Notes: generated from the sequence alone by a model not told the origin. A DNA stretch of 64,000 bases from Nakamurella lactea DSM 19367 (GCF_000426645.1 NZ_KE384549.1:531890-595889), one strand, 5' to 3'. Positions 1 to 9,467 are shown, counted from the stretch's first letter. Program-made: numbers and translations.

Positions 1-162
1 GGCGATCAGCGCCGGATGCCGGTCGTGAGCGCCGTTCCAGATCGCGCGGTCGGGGTCGTAGCTGTCGTCGCCGGGCGTGATCGCGGTGCCCCGCAGGCCC
101 GCGGCGAATTCGGCGACGGTGGCCTCTCCGAGGCGCAAAGGCGAGCTTTCGGTGGTGGTCAT
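1..162 (-). CDS. FAD-linked oxidoreductase, N-terminal fragment (runs off the window)
   Basis: The ATG at 162-160 is preceded by a good ribosome site (AGGAGG about 8 bases upstream) and opens 54 codons that continue past the window edge. The visible peptide contains RAIWNGAHDRHPALIA, which matches the start of the FAD-binding (PCMH/FAD_binding_4) domain of berberine-bridge-like oxidases. In that family this stretch precedes the FAD-linking motif, which lies outside the window. It is co-directional with the SARP regulator upstream, 74 bases away, so cotranscription is possible. The substrate cannot be inferred. Confidence 0.75.
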   Translation of the reverse strand, partial: MTTTESSPLRLGEATVAEFAAGLRGTAITPGDDSYDPDRAIWNGAHDRHPALIA

Positions 163-236
163 CTGTTCCTCCTGGTGGTCTTCGAGCTTCTTCGACAACG
201 CTAGGAAGGCCACCTCAACGGGAAATCAACGCTGAC

Positions 237-3200
237 TCAATCAGCGGTGCCGCGGGTCTGCCGGCGCAGGAGATCGAGCCGCCGACCGGCGATCACGCAC
301 CGCATCGGGTCGAAGATCGCTGCGGTGCTGTCGATCTCGCGGGCGGTGCGGCGCGGATCGTCCAGTTCGGCCGACAACTCGGCGACCATCAGCCGTAGCC
401 ACCCCGCGAATCGCCGCCAGGGCGCGACCGTTTCCGCCGCCTGCGAGTAGAGCTCGCGCGCCGCCCGGGTCTCGTCGGACAGCAGCGCGATGGCCGCCAG
501 GGCAGTGAGACTCGCGCCGACGCCGACCGGGTCGCCGACGGAATCGAAGCCCGACAAGGATTTTCGCGCGTCCGCCAGACCCCGGGTGCGGTCGCCGCCG
601 AGCGCATGCAGCAGGGCCAGGTTCAGCTCGGTCAGCAACAGCCCCCGACGATCTCCCAGCTCCAGGCGGAGCTCGCGTGCCTGGGACAGCGCCTCTTCGG
701 CCGCCCGGTAGTCCCCGTCGTCGCGGTGCAGGCAGCCGACCTGATTCAGCACCTGAGCCCTGGCCAGGTCGTCTCCGAGGTCGGCAAAACGTCGCGCCGC
801 CTCGCCGGCCACCACGATCGCCGACGGCAGATCGCCGGACATCCGGCGCGCGTCGCCGACGGCGGACAACGCGTATCCGATGGCCTGCGCGACCCCGACC
901 CGGCGCCCTAACAACATGGTCTCTCCGACGTACGGGACAAGACGTCCGGAGATCGGGGCCAGCTGCAGACACGATGTGACCACCGGCAGAAACGGTCGCG
1001 CGGCACCGTCGGAGCACGCGAGCTCGTCCAGCGCGGACTCGAAGTGCCGCACCGCCAGTGCGCCGTCTTCACGGAACATCGCGCACTGGCCGAGCAGCCA
1101 GCTGCCGGCGGCGGCGTATTCGCTTCGACCGCCGTCGATCGCGGCCACCCGGAGGTCGGTGGCCAGCAGTTCGGCCTCGTCCAGATCGAAGGTGCTCCAG
1201 GCAAGTGTTGCCTCGATGATCCGGGCCATCATCACCTCGTCCGGGTCGCCGAGCTGCCGGACGATGGTCAACGCCTCGGCGCCCAGCCGACGGTGCCGGT
1301 CCGCCCGCCCCTGGCGGCTGTCCAATCCGGTGAGACCGATCAGCGCGGCCGCCCGGGCGCGGGTCGGCTCGGGCGCAGCCGCCAGCGCAGACTCCAGCCA
1401 ACGGGCACCCTCGACCGCGTGACCGCGGACGAACCAGAACCGCCACAGACTTGCCGCCAGGCGCAGCGCCGTCACCGGGTCGTGGGCGCCGGCCCACCGC
1501 AACGCCGCGCGCAGGTTGTCGTGTTCCAGGTCGAGAACCTTCGGCTGTTCGATCACCAGCCCTTGGGCCCGCTCGGGGTTGTGCGCGACCGCGACGCCCA
1601 GAAAGAACCCGGCGTGGGCGGCCGCCAGGTCGCCGACCTCGCCGGCCCGTTCCAATTGCTCGCTGCCGAACTGCCGGACGGTCTCCAGCTGTCGATACCG
1701 GGTCCCGGAGCCGGCCCTTTCCGGTGTCACCAAAGACTTGTCCACCAGGGCCGTCAGCAGGTCGAGTACGTCGCCGCGGGCCAGCGCCGAGTCGGCGCAC
1801 ACGGTTTCCGCCGCCTCGAGGGTGAACCCGCCGGAGAACACCGAGAGCCTGCGTAGCAGGATTCGCTGCGGTCCGCTGAGCAGATCGTGACTCCACTCGA
1901 GCGCGCCGCGAAGCGTCTGTTGCCGGGTGATCCCGGCTGTCGGGTGGCCGCCCATCGACAGGACGTCGCCCAGCCGTGCCACGATCTCCGCCGGTTCCAG
2001 CGCGGCGGTCCTGGCCGCGGCGATCTCCAGGGCCAGCGGTATCCCGTCGAGTCGTCGACACAGCTCGAGCACGTCCCGCGCGTTGGCGGCGTCGAGCACG
2101 AAATCTGGCCGAACCTGGGTGGCCCGTTCGACGAACAGGCGCACGCTCGGCAGCCGGCCCAGCCGGACGAGATCTGTCGGGTCGGTGCCGGGCGGCGCCA
2201 GGGCCAACGACGGAACCCGGAGCGTGTACTCGCCGTGGGTGTGCAGCGGCTCCCGGCTGGTGGCCAGCACGTCAATGCGCCGCTCTCCGGCCAGCAGCGC
2301 CGCGACCAGCCGGGCGCAGCCGGCGAGCAGGTGCTCGCAGTTGTCCAGTACCAGCAGCAGACGCCGCGCCTGCAGCCGATCGGCCAGGGCACGTTCCCGG
2401 CTGGGCACCGCCAGACCCGGATCCAGCCCGAGTGCCGCCGCCACCGCGTCGGCCACCGACCGCGGGTCACGGACGGCCGCCAGGTCGACGAACCACACGC
2501 CGTCCGGGTAGCGCGATCGAGCCCTCCGGGCGGCCTCCACGGCCAACCGCGTCTTACCGCAGCCTCCGGTTCCGGTCAGCGTGAGCAGGCGAGCATGACC
2601 GATCAACCGCTCGACGTCGCCGAGCTCGCGCTCCCGGCCGACGAAGCTCGTCACCGCGGTCGGTAGCGAACCGACGGTGTCGTCCGGGCCGCCGGGAACG
2701 GCGGCCGCCGGCGGGCGTGCGTTGTCCTGGGCAGCCGTCAGCAGCTCGCGGAACAGGGCGGCCGTGCGCGGATCCGGGTCGGTTCCGAACTCCTCCAGCA
2801 GTCCCTCGGCCAGGTGCTCGTAACGGCTCAGGGCCTCCGACCGCCGGCCAAGGCCGGTCAACACTCCCATCACGGCCCGGACGGCACCCTCATGCAGCGG
2901 TTCGGAGTCGAGCATTTTGGTCAGCACCAGCAGCGCCTGCTCGGGGGCGTGCGGGCGCAGCGAGTCGGCCAGTTTCAGCAGGATTTCGCTCCGGGTCTGC
3001 TGCAAGGCGTGCCGCCGGGCCGTGAGCCATTCGGAATCGGGCCACTCGGGTAGCAGGTCCCCGGTGTACAGATCGGCCGCCGCCAGCAATCGCTCCTCGG
3101 TCGGGGCCGTCAACGCATCGCGGGCCGCGGCCTCGAACCTCAGCGCATCGACATCCACCGGTCCGCCGTCGTCCAGCATGACCTGATCGTCGCGGATCAG

Positions 3201-3509
3201 GATCAGGCCGGTGGCCGCGGCACCGGCGTCGGCGAGGGCGCGGCGGGCCACATACAACGTCTGGTGCAGGTTCTTCGCCGCCGCACCCGGCTCCAGATCG
3301 GGCCACAACCGATCAACGACCCGATCACGGTGGCAGCGCTGACCCGGTTCCAGCGCGATCATCGCCACCAGAGACTTCGCCTTCCGCAGGCGCCACCGCT
3401 CGGCCGGCATCGCCACCTCGCCGACGCTCACCGCGAACGATCCGAGCAACTGCAGGCCCCAACCTCGTCGCTGGTCGGACGCCGTCCCGACACCCAGGGC
3501 GGAAGCCAT
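237..3509 (-). CDS. AfsR/SARP-family regulator with NB-ARC ATPase and TPR domains
   Basis: About 1090 residues from the ATG at 3509; the frame stays open to 3611, so a 34-residue longer form is possible. An OmpR-like winged helix comes first, then a bacterial transcriptional activation domain (about 120-260) containing TGDLLPEWPDSEWL. Next is an NB-ARC-type ATPase with P-loop GTGGCGKT near residues 313-320 and a Walker B-like LLLVLDNCEH. The C-terminal third is alpha-helical and TPR-like. This is the standard architecture of large actinobacterial activators related to AfsR. Such proteins usually activate adjacent or secondary-metabolism genes; the FAD oxidase downstream is the obvious candidate target, but that is inference. 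Confidence 0.9.
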   Translation of the reverse strand: MASALGVGTASDQRRGWGLQLLGSFAVSVGEVAMPAERWRLRKAKSLVAMIALEPGQRCHRDRVVDRLWPDLEPGAAAKNLHQTLYVARRALADAGAAATGLILIRDDQVMLDDGGPVDVDALRFEAAARDALTAPTEERLLAAADLYTGDLLPEWPDSEWLTARRHALQQTRSEILLKLADSLRPHAPEQALLVLTKMLDSEPLHEGAVRAVMGVLTGLGRRSEALSRYEHLAEGLLEEFGTDPDPRTAALFRELLTAAQDNARPPAAAVPGGPDDTVGSLPTAVTSFVGRERELGDVERLIGHARLLTLTGTGGCGKTRLAVEAARRARSRYPDGVWFVDLAAVRDPRSVADAVAAALGLDPGLAVPSRERALADRLQARRLLLVLDNCEHLLAGCARLVAALLAGERRIDVLATSREPLHTHGEYTLRVPSLALAPPGTDPTDLVRLGRLPSVRLFVERATQVRPDFVLDAANARDVLELCRRLDGIPLALEIAAARTAALEPAEIVARLGDVLSMGGHPTAGITRQQTLRGALEWSHDLLSGPQRILLRRLSVFSGGFTLEAAETVCADSALARGDVLDLLTALVDKSLVTPERAGSGTRYRQLETVRQFGSEQLERAGEVGDLAAAHAGFFLGVAVAHNPERAQGLVIEQPKVLDLEHDNLRAALRWAGAHDPVTALRLAASLWRFWFVRGHAVEGARWLESALAAAPEPTRARAAALIGLTGLDSRQGRADRHRRLGAEALTIVRQLGDPDEVMMARIIEATLAWSTFDLDEAELLATDLRVAAIDGGRSEYAAAGSWLLGQCAMFREDGALAVRHFESALDELACSDGAARPFLPVVTSCLQLAPISGRLVPYVGETMLLGRRVGVAQAIGYALSAVGDARRMSGDLPSAIVVAGEAARRFADLGDDLARAQVLNQVGCLHRDDGDYRAAEEALSQARELRLELGDRRGLLLTELNLALLHALGGDRTRGLADARKSLSGFDSVGDPVGVGASLTALAAIALLSDETRAARELYSQAAETVAPWRRFAGWLRLMVAELSAELDDPRRTAREIDSTAAIFDPMRCVIAGRRLDLLRRQTRGTAD

Positions 3510-3632
3510 CACGTCGTCGATCCGGTGATCGACCGGCCGAGCTGCTGTGGGTCGGGGATCCGACGTCCGACGCGGATGGCCATGCTGCGTCTCATTTCTG
3601 GCGTCGCCCACTACTGCGGACGAACCGGGCGG

Positions 3633-3716
3633 TCAGGGCAGGGCGAGGAGCATGCCGATCGCGAAGCAGGCCGCGATCAGCCAGAACAGGGTTGCCAGGC
3701 GGCCGGCGACTCTCAT
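3633..3716 (-). CDS. 27-residue single-span membrane microprotein coupled to the Rieske gene
   Basis: An ATG at 3716-3714 overlaps the Rieske stop codon as ATGA, the arrangement used for translational coupling. The frame gives 27 residues and a TGA stop. After a basic start (MRVAGR) it is almost entirely hydrophobic (LATLFWLIAACFAIGMLLALP), enough for one transmembrane helix with the N terminus in. It is too short for default gene callers. I recognise no family. Position suggests a small subunit or assembly partner of the Rieske/membrane-protein module. The alternative is a chance frame; the exact ATGA overlap and membrane-like composition argue against chance. Confidence 0.5.
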   Translation of the reverse strand: MRVAGRLATLFWLIAACFAIGMLLALP

Positions 3717-4165
3717 CGGTGGTCCTCGGTCGATCGGCGGATGACGCCGCCGCTGACCATCACCTGAACGGCGGGCAGCGCAACGGTGGCCGGCCCCTGG
3801 GTCACCGCGCCGGTGACGGCGTCGAAGCGGCTGCCGTGGCAGGGACAGCGGATCGTGCCGGCGGCGACGTCGGTGACGGTGCAGCCCTGATGGGTGCAGA
3901 TCGCCGAGAAGGCATGGACCTCGCCCGGGCTCGGCCGGGTCAACACCACCCCGGCCGGTTCCAGCACCAGACCCCCGCCCACCGGGACGTCATCGATCCG
4001 GGCCAGTGGCTCCGCGACCGCCGGATCCGGTCGGTAATGACTGTCCGGCAACGTGTTCGGGACACCCCAACGCGCCCACCTGGTCGCCGCGTAGCCCGCT
4101 CCCACGGCCAACACCGCGGTAGCGGTACCGGTCAGCGCGGAGCGGCGGGTCAGGAGTTCGGGCAT
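3713..4165 (-). CDS. Rieske [2Fe-2S] protein with Tat-like signal
   Basis: 150 residues. It begins with a twin-arginine-like leader (LTRRSALTG at 5-13) and a hydrophobic stretch, followed by a Rieske fold. The cluster ligands are visible: C90-T-H92 (CTHQGC) and C107-P-C-H110 (CPCHGSRF). C95 and C109 are placed to form the disulfide typical of high-potential Rieske domains. The protein is likely exported folded and anchored at the outer membrane face, where it would carry electrons. It lies 8 bases downstream of a polytopic membrane protein and overlaps the microprotein after it, so the three look like one unit. The redox partner is unknown; no cytochrome b or c gene is nearby. Confidence 0.88.
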   Translation of the reverse strand: MPELLTRRSALTGTATAVLAVGAGYAATRWARWGVPNTLPDSHYRPDPAVAEPLARIDDVPVGGGLVLEPAGVVLTRPSPGEVHAFSAICTHQGCTVTDVAAGTIRCPCHGSRFDAVTGAVTQGPATVALPAVQVMVSGGVIRRSTEDHR

Positions 4166-4173
4166 GGATTCTC

Positions 4174-4764
4174 CTAGGTCAGCGGCAGGTCGGAGGCGAA
4201 GAACCAGGCCGCCGACGTCAGCCACACGACGACGAGCAGCGTGAAGACGGTGCCGCCCAGCACAGCGATCGCCCAACTCGGCAGGCTGCGACTTCGCAGG
4301 CCCACCATCTTGGCGGCGTACGCGCCGTAGAACACGCAGCCGGCAAGACCGTGCAGCAGTACCCGACCGGTGCCGGTGCCTGCGCCAAGGGCCCACAGGC
4401 ACTGCAGGCCGACCGGAATGGTGAGCACGAAGGCAACCGACCCACTCCAGCGGTGCAGGGTGGCCACCCAGACCGGCGCCTTCGGCCGACCTGGCAGCCG
4501 ACCCCACATCCACAACGCGGTGAGCAGCTGTACCAGCACCAGGACCAGCGCCGCGCTGCTCAGCCACACCTTCATCTGGATGGTCCCGGAGAAACCGAAG
4601 GTGGCCAGCGGCCGGCCGGTGGCGTGGTGGGCGCGGGCGTAGACACCGAGCGCGACAGCGACGACCGCGCCGGTGAGTAACACCGCGGCGGCGGCAAGCG
4701 GGCGGCCGGCCCGCGACGGTCGCGGTCCGGCGCTGCCGTCGATCACCCTGATCCGCGTCTGCAC
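4174..4764 (-). CDS. Polytopic membrane protein next to a Rieske gene (DUF6529-like)
   Basis: 196 residues from a GTG at 4764 with a GGGAGG ribosome site 7 bases upstream. The frame is open to 4905, but that extension has no ribosome site and low hydrophobicity. Four to five membrane segments are visible (AAAAVLLTGAVVAVALGV, SAALVLVLVQLLTALW, FVLTIPVGLQCLW and a C-terminal AVLGGTVFTLLVVVWLTS). Two internal histidines (LHRW, LLHGLAG) could be heme ligands, as in cytochrome-b561-like proteins, but this is unproven. A similar membrane protein beside a Rieske protein occurs in other actinomycetes; I believe it is DUF6529. The probable role is the membrane partner of the Rieske protein at 3713-4165. 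Confidence 0.65.
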   Translation of the reverse strand: MQTRIRVIDGSAGPRPSRAGRPLAAAAVLLTGAVVAVALGVYARAHHATGRPLATFGFSGTIQMKVWLSSAALVLVLVQLLTALWMWGRLPGRPKAPVWVATLHRWSGSVAFVLTIPVGLQCLWALGAGTGTGRVLLHGLAGCVFYGAYAAKMVGLRSRSLPSWAIAVLGGTVFTLLVVVWLTSAAWFFASDLPLT

Positions 4765-5049
4765 CTGCGGCCTCCCGTCGCTGGTGGCCGACAGGTATAC
4801 CGGCCCACCCTGACGATGACCGTCGGCCGCACTGAGATATGGAGAGGATGTGGAGATTCCGGACTGGCACTGGGCTGGGGCGAGGTTCCCAGCACGTCGA
4901 GCCACCGCACTGGTCTTTTGCGATGGCTACTTAGCTGCAGAGCCGGGTGATGATCTCGGCGATGAGCAGGTCGAATCGCTCCGGGTCATCGAGCCCATGC
5001 TGCTCTTTGACGTTTGTCTCGCCCGCTGACGTACCGGCGGCGCCTGTTG
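4765..5049. other. 285-bp non-coding gap, possible C-terminal gene remnant
   Basis: No complete gene is visible. On the minus strand an open stretch ends in a TAA at 4934-4932 (reading ERFDLLIAEIITRLCS) but has no start before it runs under the response-regulator gene. It may be the tail of a decayed gene. The leader of the gene at 4174-4764 also lies here; I see no convincing promoter. Confidence 0.3.
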
Positions 5050-5709
5050 CTATTGGTGAACGAGGCGGTGTTCGTAGGCGAAGATGACCAGCTGGGCGCG
5101 GTCACGGGCAAAGACCTTCATCATTGCCCGGTTGACGTGGGTCTTGACGGTGGCGGCACTGATGAAGAGCTTGTCGGCGATCTCACTGTTCGACAGCCCG
5201 GTGCCGACGAGGGTGACGATCTCCAGTTCGCGGGTGGTGAGATTGCCCGGAACCTGGGATGTGGTGGGAGCCGGGTGGTCCGGTTCGCTGACTGCTCGGC
5301 GAATGAGGGCGGTGGTGGCCGTTGCGGAGAGCAGGGCGTCGCCGGTGGCGACCGTGCGGATGGCGTTCAGTAGGTCGGCGGGTTGGACCCCCTTTCCGAT
5401 GAATCCGGTGGCGCCGGCTCGCAGCGCCGCCATGATCAGCTCGTCGGTCTCGAAGGTGGTGAGCATCAGGATTCGTACCTCGGTGAGGTCGGGGTCGGAC
5501 ATGATCTGTGATGTGGCTTCGATGCCATCCATCTCGGGCATCCGGATGTCCATCACGATGACGTCGACTCCGTCGCGGGCACGGTCGACGGCTTCGCGGC
5601 CGTCGGCGGCCTCGGCGACGACCTGGATGTCGGGTGCTGAGTCCAACAGCAGCCGGAAGGTGGCGCGCAGCAGTGCCTGATCGTCGGCGAGCAGAACGCG
5701 GATGGTCAT
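5050..5709 (-). CDS. NarL/LuxR-type response regulator
   Basis: 219 residues. An N-terminal receiver domain has the acidic pair D9/D10 and the phosphoacceptor D54 in VIVMDIRMPEMDG. A C-terminal LuxR helix-turn-helix (about 153-205, LTTRELEIVTLVGTGLSNSE) binds DNA. It starts 4 bases after the histidine kinase gene stops, and both lie downstream of an MMPL exporter with overlapping codons. The pair probably senses envelope or antimicrobial stress and controls this operon; this last point is inference. It is a typical DesR/LiaR-like length with all key residues present. Confidence 0.93.
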   Translation of the reverse strand: MTIRVLLADDQALLRATFRLLLDSAPDIQVVAEAADGREAVDRARDGVDVIVMDIRMPEMDGIEATSQIMSDPDLTEVRILMLTTFETDELIMAALRAGATGFIGKGVQPADLLNAIRTVATGDALLSATATTALIRRAVSEPDHPAPTTSQVPGNLTTRELEIVTLVGTGLSNSEIADKLFISAATVKTHVNRAMMKVFARDRAQLVIFAYEHRLVHQ

Positions 5710-5713
5710 GGGG

Positions 5714-6982
5714 TCATCGTGCCCGGGCAGAGGTCGGATCGGTCGGGATGGTCGGCAGCGTCGCTTCGATCAGGAAGCCGCCGGTCGGATCTGGTCCGGC
5801 ATGGATGGTGCCGCCGCAGGCCTGGGCGCGTTCTCGCATGCCGATCAACCCGCTTCCTGAACCGGGCACCGGATCCGAGGTCTCGGATCCCGCCGCCGCG
5901 GTGTTGTGGATCCGTAGGCGCAGTCGCTCCGGCGTCCAGGCCAGATCGAGATGCACAGCGGCGCCGGGGGCGTGTTTGAACGCGTTGGTCAGCGCCTCCT
6001 GCGCGATGCGGAACGCGGCCAGGTCTGTGCCGGACGCGAGCGGGACCGGTGTTCCGGTGACGGTCACCGTGATCGTTGGGTTGGCCGCGCGGAATCCTTC
6101 GACGAGTCGGTCGAGTTGATCGAGCCGGGGTACGGGCTCACGGGAGTCAGGGCCGTCGCTGTCCTGCCGGAGCAGACCGACGGTGGCCCTGAGCTCGTCC
6201 AGGGCTACCCGAGTGTGCCGGTTGATGTCCACGAGCGCCTCGACGGCCTTGTCCGGGTTGGTATCCAGCAGGTAGCCGGCGACTGCGGCCTGAGCGTCCA
6301 CCAGGGTCAGGTGGTGGGCCAGGACGTCATGAAGGTCCCGGGCGATGCGGAGTCGTTCGGCGACCACCTGCCGCTGAGCCTCCTCGCGGTGTTCCTGTTC
6401 GCGACGGGTGATGGTGTCGCGTCGGGCGCCGACCACGACGCCGGTGCCGGTAGCGATGACGACAATGCTGAACACGATCATGTCGGTTGCCAGCAGCGAC
6501 AACGGTTGGGCGATCACTCCCACGGCGAGCAGGACCGCGGCGGCGCTGACCCCGGCGATCCAGCCGAACAGGCGGGAACTGCGGGTGGCGAGCACGCACA
6601 TCGCGACCATGCTGGCGATCGGGACCGGCTGGTACGCGCCCATCACGACGCCAGCGGTCGGATTCTCGATGGTGAACGGCATGACGATCAGGTGCAGGGC
6701 CTCGGCGGCGACGGCGCCGATCGCTGCAAGCCCGGGACTTCGGTGGCGGAACAGCAGGGGCAGCCAGGCGAGCAGGGTCAGCACCAGGAGGGTTGGACCG
6801 GGAATCTCCTGGTGGCCCTGCCGGAGGGTGGCGGTGATCAGCATCGACACCAGCACGATCCCGGAGATGAGCGGCCCGGCCCACCTGGTCCTTGGCTGGT
6901 ACGGCACGATCTGACGCGCCAGCACGGCCCGGGCACGCTGGATGCGTGTCCGGGCCGATCCGACGGTGGGTGCTGAGGTCAC
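5714..6982 (-). CDS. Sensor histidine kinase (HisKA_3/HATPase_c)
   Basis: 422 residues. The N-terminal half has about five to six membrane helices (about 35-185). A short coiled linker leads to the HisKA_3 dimerisation segment, with the phosphorylated histidine at H218 in ARDLHDVLAHHLT. The ATP-binding domain ends with a G-box (GSGLIGMRERAQACGG). The receiver partner is the regulator immediately downstream. Its start codon overlaps the MMPL stop as ATGA, so kinase and exporter are made together. There is no large extracellular sensor domain, so it is an intramembrane-sensing type. Confidence 0.93.
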   Translation of the reverse strand: MTSAPTVGSARTRIQRARAVLARQIVPYQPRTRWAGPLISGIVLVSMLITATLRQGHQEIPGPTLLVLTLLAWLPLLFRHRSPGLAAIGAVAAEALHLIVMPFTIENPTAGVVMGAYQPVPIASMVAMCVLATRSSRLFGWIAGVSAAAVLLAVGVIAQPLSLLATDMIVFSIVVIATGTGVVVGARRDTITRREQEHREEAQRQVVAERLRIARDLHDVLAHHLTLVDAQAAVAGYLLDTNPDKAVEALVDINRHTRVALDELRATVGLLRQDSDGPDSREPVPRLDQLDRLVEGFRAANPTITVTVTGTPVPLASGTDLAAFRIAQEALTNAFKHAPGAAVHLDLAWTPERLRLRIHNTAAAGSETSDPVPGSGSGLIGMRERAQACGGTIHAGPDPTGGFLIEATLPTIPTDPTSARAR

Positions 6983-9195
6983 ACCCCTGTCCTACTCGAC
7001 GCCGCGTCTGCCGCCGCGGACGCGCTGACCAGAACCTTCACCGATGTCTGCGATGTGGCACTGTCGGCGGGACCTTCCACCGACAACCGGGGGGTGATCC
7101 GGTCCGCCCACCGCGGATACCACCAGTTGCGCCGGCCCAGCAGGTTCATCAGGGCCGGAATCAGGGCGAGCCGGATGACGAAGGCGTCGAAGACCACGGC
7201 GATGGCCAGGCCGATGCCGATGGCGGAGATGATCCGTTCGCCGCTGAATCCGAATGATGCGAACACCGACAGCATGATCAGCGCGGCGGCGGCGATCACC
7301 TTGCTGGTCTCGGCCAGCCCGACCCGAACGGAGCGCTCGTTGTCCTTGGTGTGGGTCCATTCCTCATGGACCCGTGAGGCCAGGAACACCTGATAGTCCA
7401 TCGACAGGCCGAACATCACCCCAACCAGAAGGGTAGGCACCAGATACATCACCGGCGCGCCGGAACCCACCCCGAGCACGCCGGAGCCCCAGCCGAACTG
7501 GAAGATCGCGGTGACCACTCCGAGCCCGACGGCGATGGTCGCCAGGTTACTCAGCGCCGCCACCAGCGGCACCACGATGCTGCGGAAGGCGATGGCCAGC
7601 AATAGGAAACCGAGTAGTGCGATGAGTGCAAGGTACAACGGGAGCTTGCTCGTCAACGCGTCGCCGAGGTCGATGCTGGTGGCCGCGGTGCCGCCGACAT
7701 AGACCTGCAATGATGTTCCGGCCACGGCGGCCGGGATCACGTCTTCCCGCAAGGTTGACAGCAGATCCGCGGTCTCCTCGGTCTGGGCGCTGGTCGTCGG
7801 GGTGACGGTGGCCACAGAGATCTGCTGACCCGCGGCGACCGGTCCGGCGGTGACGGATGCGACGCCCGGTGTCGTGGTCATGCGGTCGGTGAGCGCCTTG
7901 AATGCCGCTGCTGAACCGGCATCCGGCGTCGTGGCGACCACCAGCAGTGGCGCGTCGATGCCGGCGCCGAAGCCGTCGGCCATCAGTACGGAGTAGCTGT
8001 GGGCGGGAGTGTCGACGGGGCTGCTGCTGGCGTCGGCGTCGCCGACCCGCATCGCCACCACCGGCGAAGCCAGGGCCACTATCAGCAGCAGGCCGGCGGC
8101 CGCGACTCGACGCGGCGCCCGCTGAACGAGACCGGCCCAGCGATAGGCAGGACCGGTCAGGGGCGTGGCCCGATCCTCAGGCGTGGTGTTGCCGCCGGCC
8201 AGTGCAGCACGCTGCTTCTTCGACAGCACCTTGTGGCCGAGCATGGCCAGCAGGGCGGGTAGCAGCGTCAGTGCCGCGGCTACGGTGAACAGCACGGTGA
8301 CGGCGGCGGCCTGGGCCATGCCGGTGAGGATGCTGAGGTTCACCACGAACATTCCGAGCAACGCGACGATCACGGTCAGGCCGGCGAAGATCACCGCCCG
8401 CCCCGACGTGTTCAGCGAATGGGCGATCGCCTGGGGGCTCGGGACGCCGGCAGCGGCGGCTTTGCGAAACCGGTTGACGATGAATAGCGCGTAGTCGATA
8501 CCGACGCCCAGCCCGATCAGTGCTCCCATGGTGAGACTGGTGGAGGCAACGTCGAGCACGTGCGATCCCAGCATCACCAGCAGCAGCGAGACAGCCACGC
8601 CGGCGACACCGGTGATGATCGGAAGAACAGCGGCCCACATCGAACGGAACATCAGCAACAGGATGGCCAGCGCTGCGAGCAGCCCGACGACCTCGGTGCC
8701 GTGGGAGGCGGCCGGGTCCACGGTGAAGGCGGCACCGCCAGTTTCCACCTGCAGATCGGGTCCGCGGATCTTGTCCGCCGCCTGCACGACTACACCGGTA
8801 TCGGCGTCCCGGGCCATGGTGACTGTGGCGTAGGCGGTGTTCGTCGAGGAGTTCACCGCCGATTCGCCATCGAGATACGGGTTGACGACGTGAAACACGC
8901 CGGGAAGGTTCGAGACCTCCTGCAGCATCGCCGTGGTGGTTTGCCGGACCGCCGGGTCGGTCACCGAACCGCTGCTGTGCCAGACGATCTGACCTGTCTG
9001 CGAGGCTTGTTGCCCACCGGACTGTTCTGCCAGCAGGGTGTAGGCGGTGGATGATTCGCTGTCCGGCAGCGTCGTCGAATCGGTGAAGGACGTGCCGACA
9101 GCGACGAGCACGCCGGCCAACGCGACAATGGCCAGCACCCAGCCGCCAACGACCGCTTTGCGCCACTTCGCGGCCCATAGTGCGAGGGAATTCAT
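6979..9195 (-). CDS. MMPL/RND-type exporter
   Basis: About 738 residues from the ATG at 9195, where an AAAGG sits 6 bases upstream; an in-frame start at 9231 would add 12 residues. There are two halves of the RND-like fold, each with one leading helix, an extracellular loop and a five-helix bundle. The proton-relay type motifs GVGIDYALFIVNRF and FGLSMDYQVFLASR are present in the two halves. MMPL proteins export lipids, antibiotics or siderophores using the proton gradient. It heads the operon MMPL-kinase-regulator, which suggests inducible export of a membrane-active compound. The C-terminal tail is Ala/Ser-rich and cytosolic. Confidence 0.92.
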   Translation of the reverse strand: MNSLALWAAKWRKAVVGGWVLAIVALAGVLVAVGTSFTDSTTLPDSESSTAYTLLAEQSGGQQASQTGQIVWHSSGSVTDPAVRQTTTAMLQEVSNLPGVFHVVNPYLDGESAVNSSTNTAYATVTMARDADTGVVVQAADKIRGPDLQVETGGAAFTVDPAASHGTEVVGLLAALAILLLMFRSMWAAVLPIITGVAGVAVSLLLVMLGSHVLDVASTSLTMGALIGLGVGIDYALFIVNRFRKAAAAGVPSPQAIAHSLNTSGRAVIFAGLTVIVALLGMFVVNLSILTGMAQAAAVTVLFTVAAALTLLPALLAMLGHKVLSKKQRAALAGGNTTPEDRATPLTGPAYRWAGLVQRAPRRVAAAGLLLIVALASPVVAMRVGDADASSSPVDTPAHSYSVLMADGFGAGIDAPLLVVATTPDAGSAAAFKALTDRMTTTPGVASVTAGPVAAGQQISVATVTPTTSAQTEETADLLSTLREDVIPAAVAGTSLQVYVGGTAATSIDLGDALTSKLPLYLALIALLGFLLLAIAFRSIVVPLVAALSNLATIAVGLGVVTAIFQFGWGSGVLGVGSGAPVMYLVPTLLVGVMFGLSMDYQVFLASRVHEEWTHTKDNERSVRVGLAETSKVIAAAALIMLSVFASFGFSGERIISAIGIGLAIAVVFDAFVIRLALIPALMNLLGRRNWWYPRWADRITPRLSVEGPADSATSQTSVKVLVSASAAADAASSRTGV

Positions 9196-9384
9196 CAGGA
9201 ACCTTTCAACAGATCGAGGATCTAGCGACACTGTTGAGGATCTCTGGAGGGGGCCGTCGGGTCGTCAACCCAACGCGGTGAATCCACTACCGCGATTGCG
9301 GTATCGACGCCGGCCGGTCGTGGCGCCGACGGCAGCGGCCCCGCCGGAATCCGACGGGGCCGTTGACGTCTGTCTCAACCAGAG

Positions 9385-9467
9385 TGGGCGAGGGGGGAGT
9401 TGAACCCCCACGTCCTTTCGGACACACGGACCTGAACCGTGCGCGTCTGCCATTTCGCCACTCGCCC
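9385..9467 (-). tRNA. tRNA-Leu (anticodon CAG)
   Basis: A full cloverleaf is readable on the minus strand. The 7-bp acceptor stem pairs GGGCGAG (9467-9461) with CTCGCCC (9392-9386), and the discriminator A is at 9385. There is a D-arm, an anticodon stem CACGG/CCGTG around loop TTCAGGT (anticodon CAG), a long variable arm (GTCC GAAA GGAC) and a T-arm GGGGG TTCAACT CCCCC. The long variable arm marks a class II tRNA. The CCA end is not encoded. It decodes CUG, the main Leu codon in this GC-rich genome. Confidence 0.96.

Noticed and set aside
4932..5049. Separate gene on the minus strand ending at 4932
   Set aside because: No start codon or ribosome site; the open stretch runs into the response regulator in another frame and may be only a remnant.
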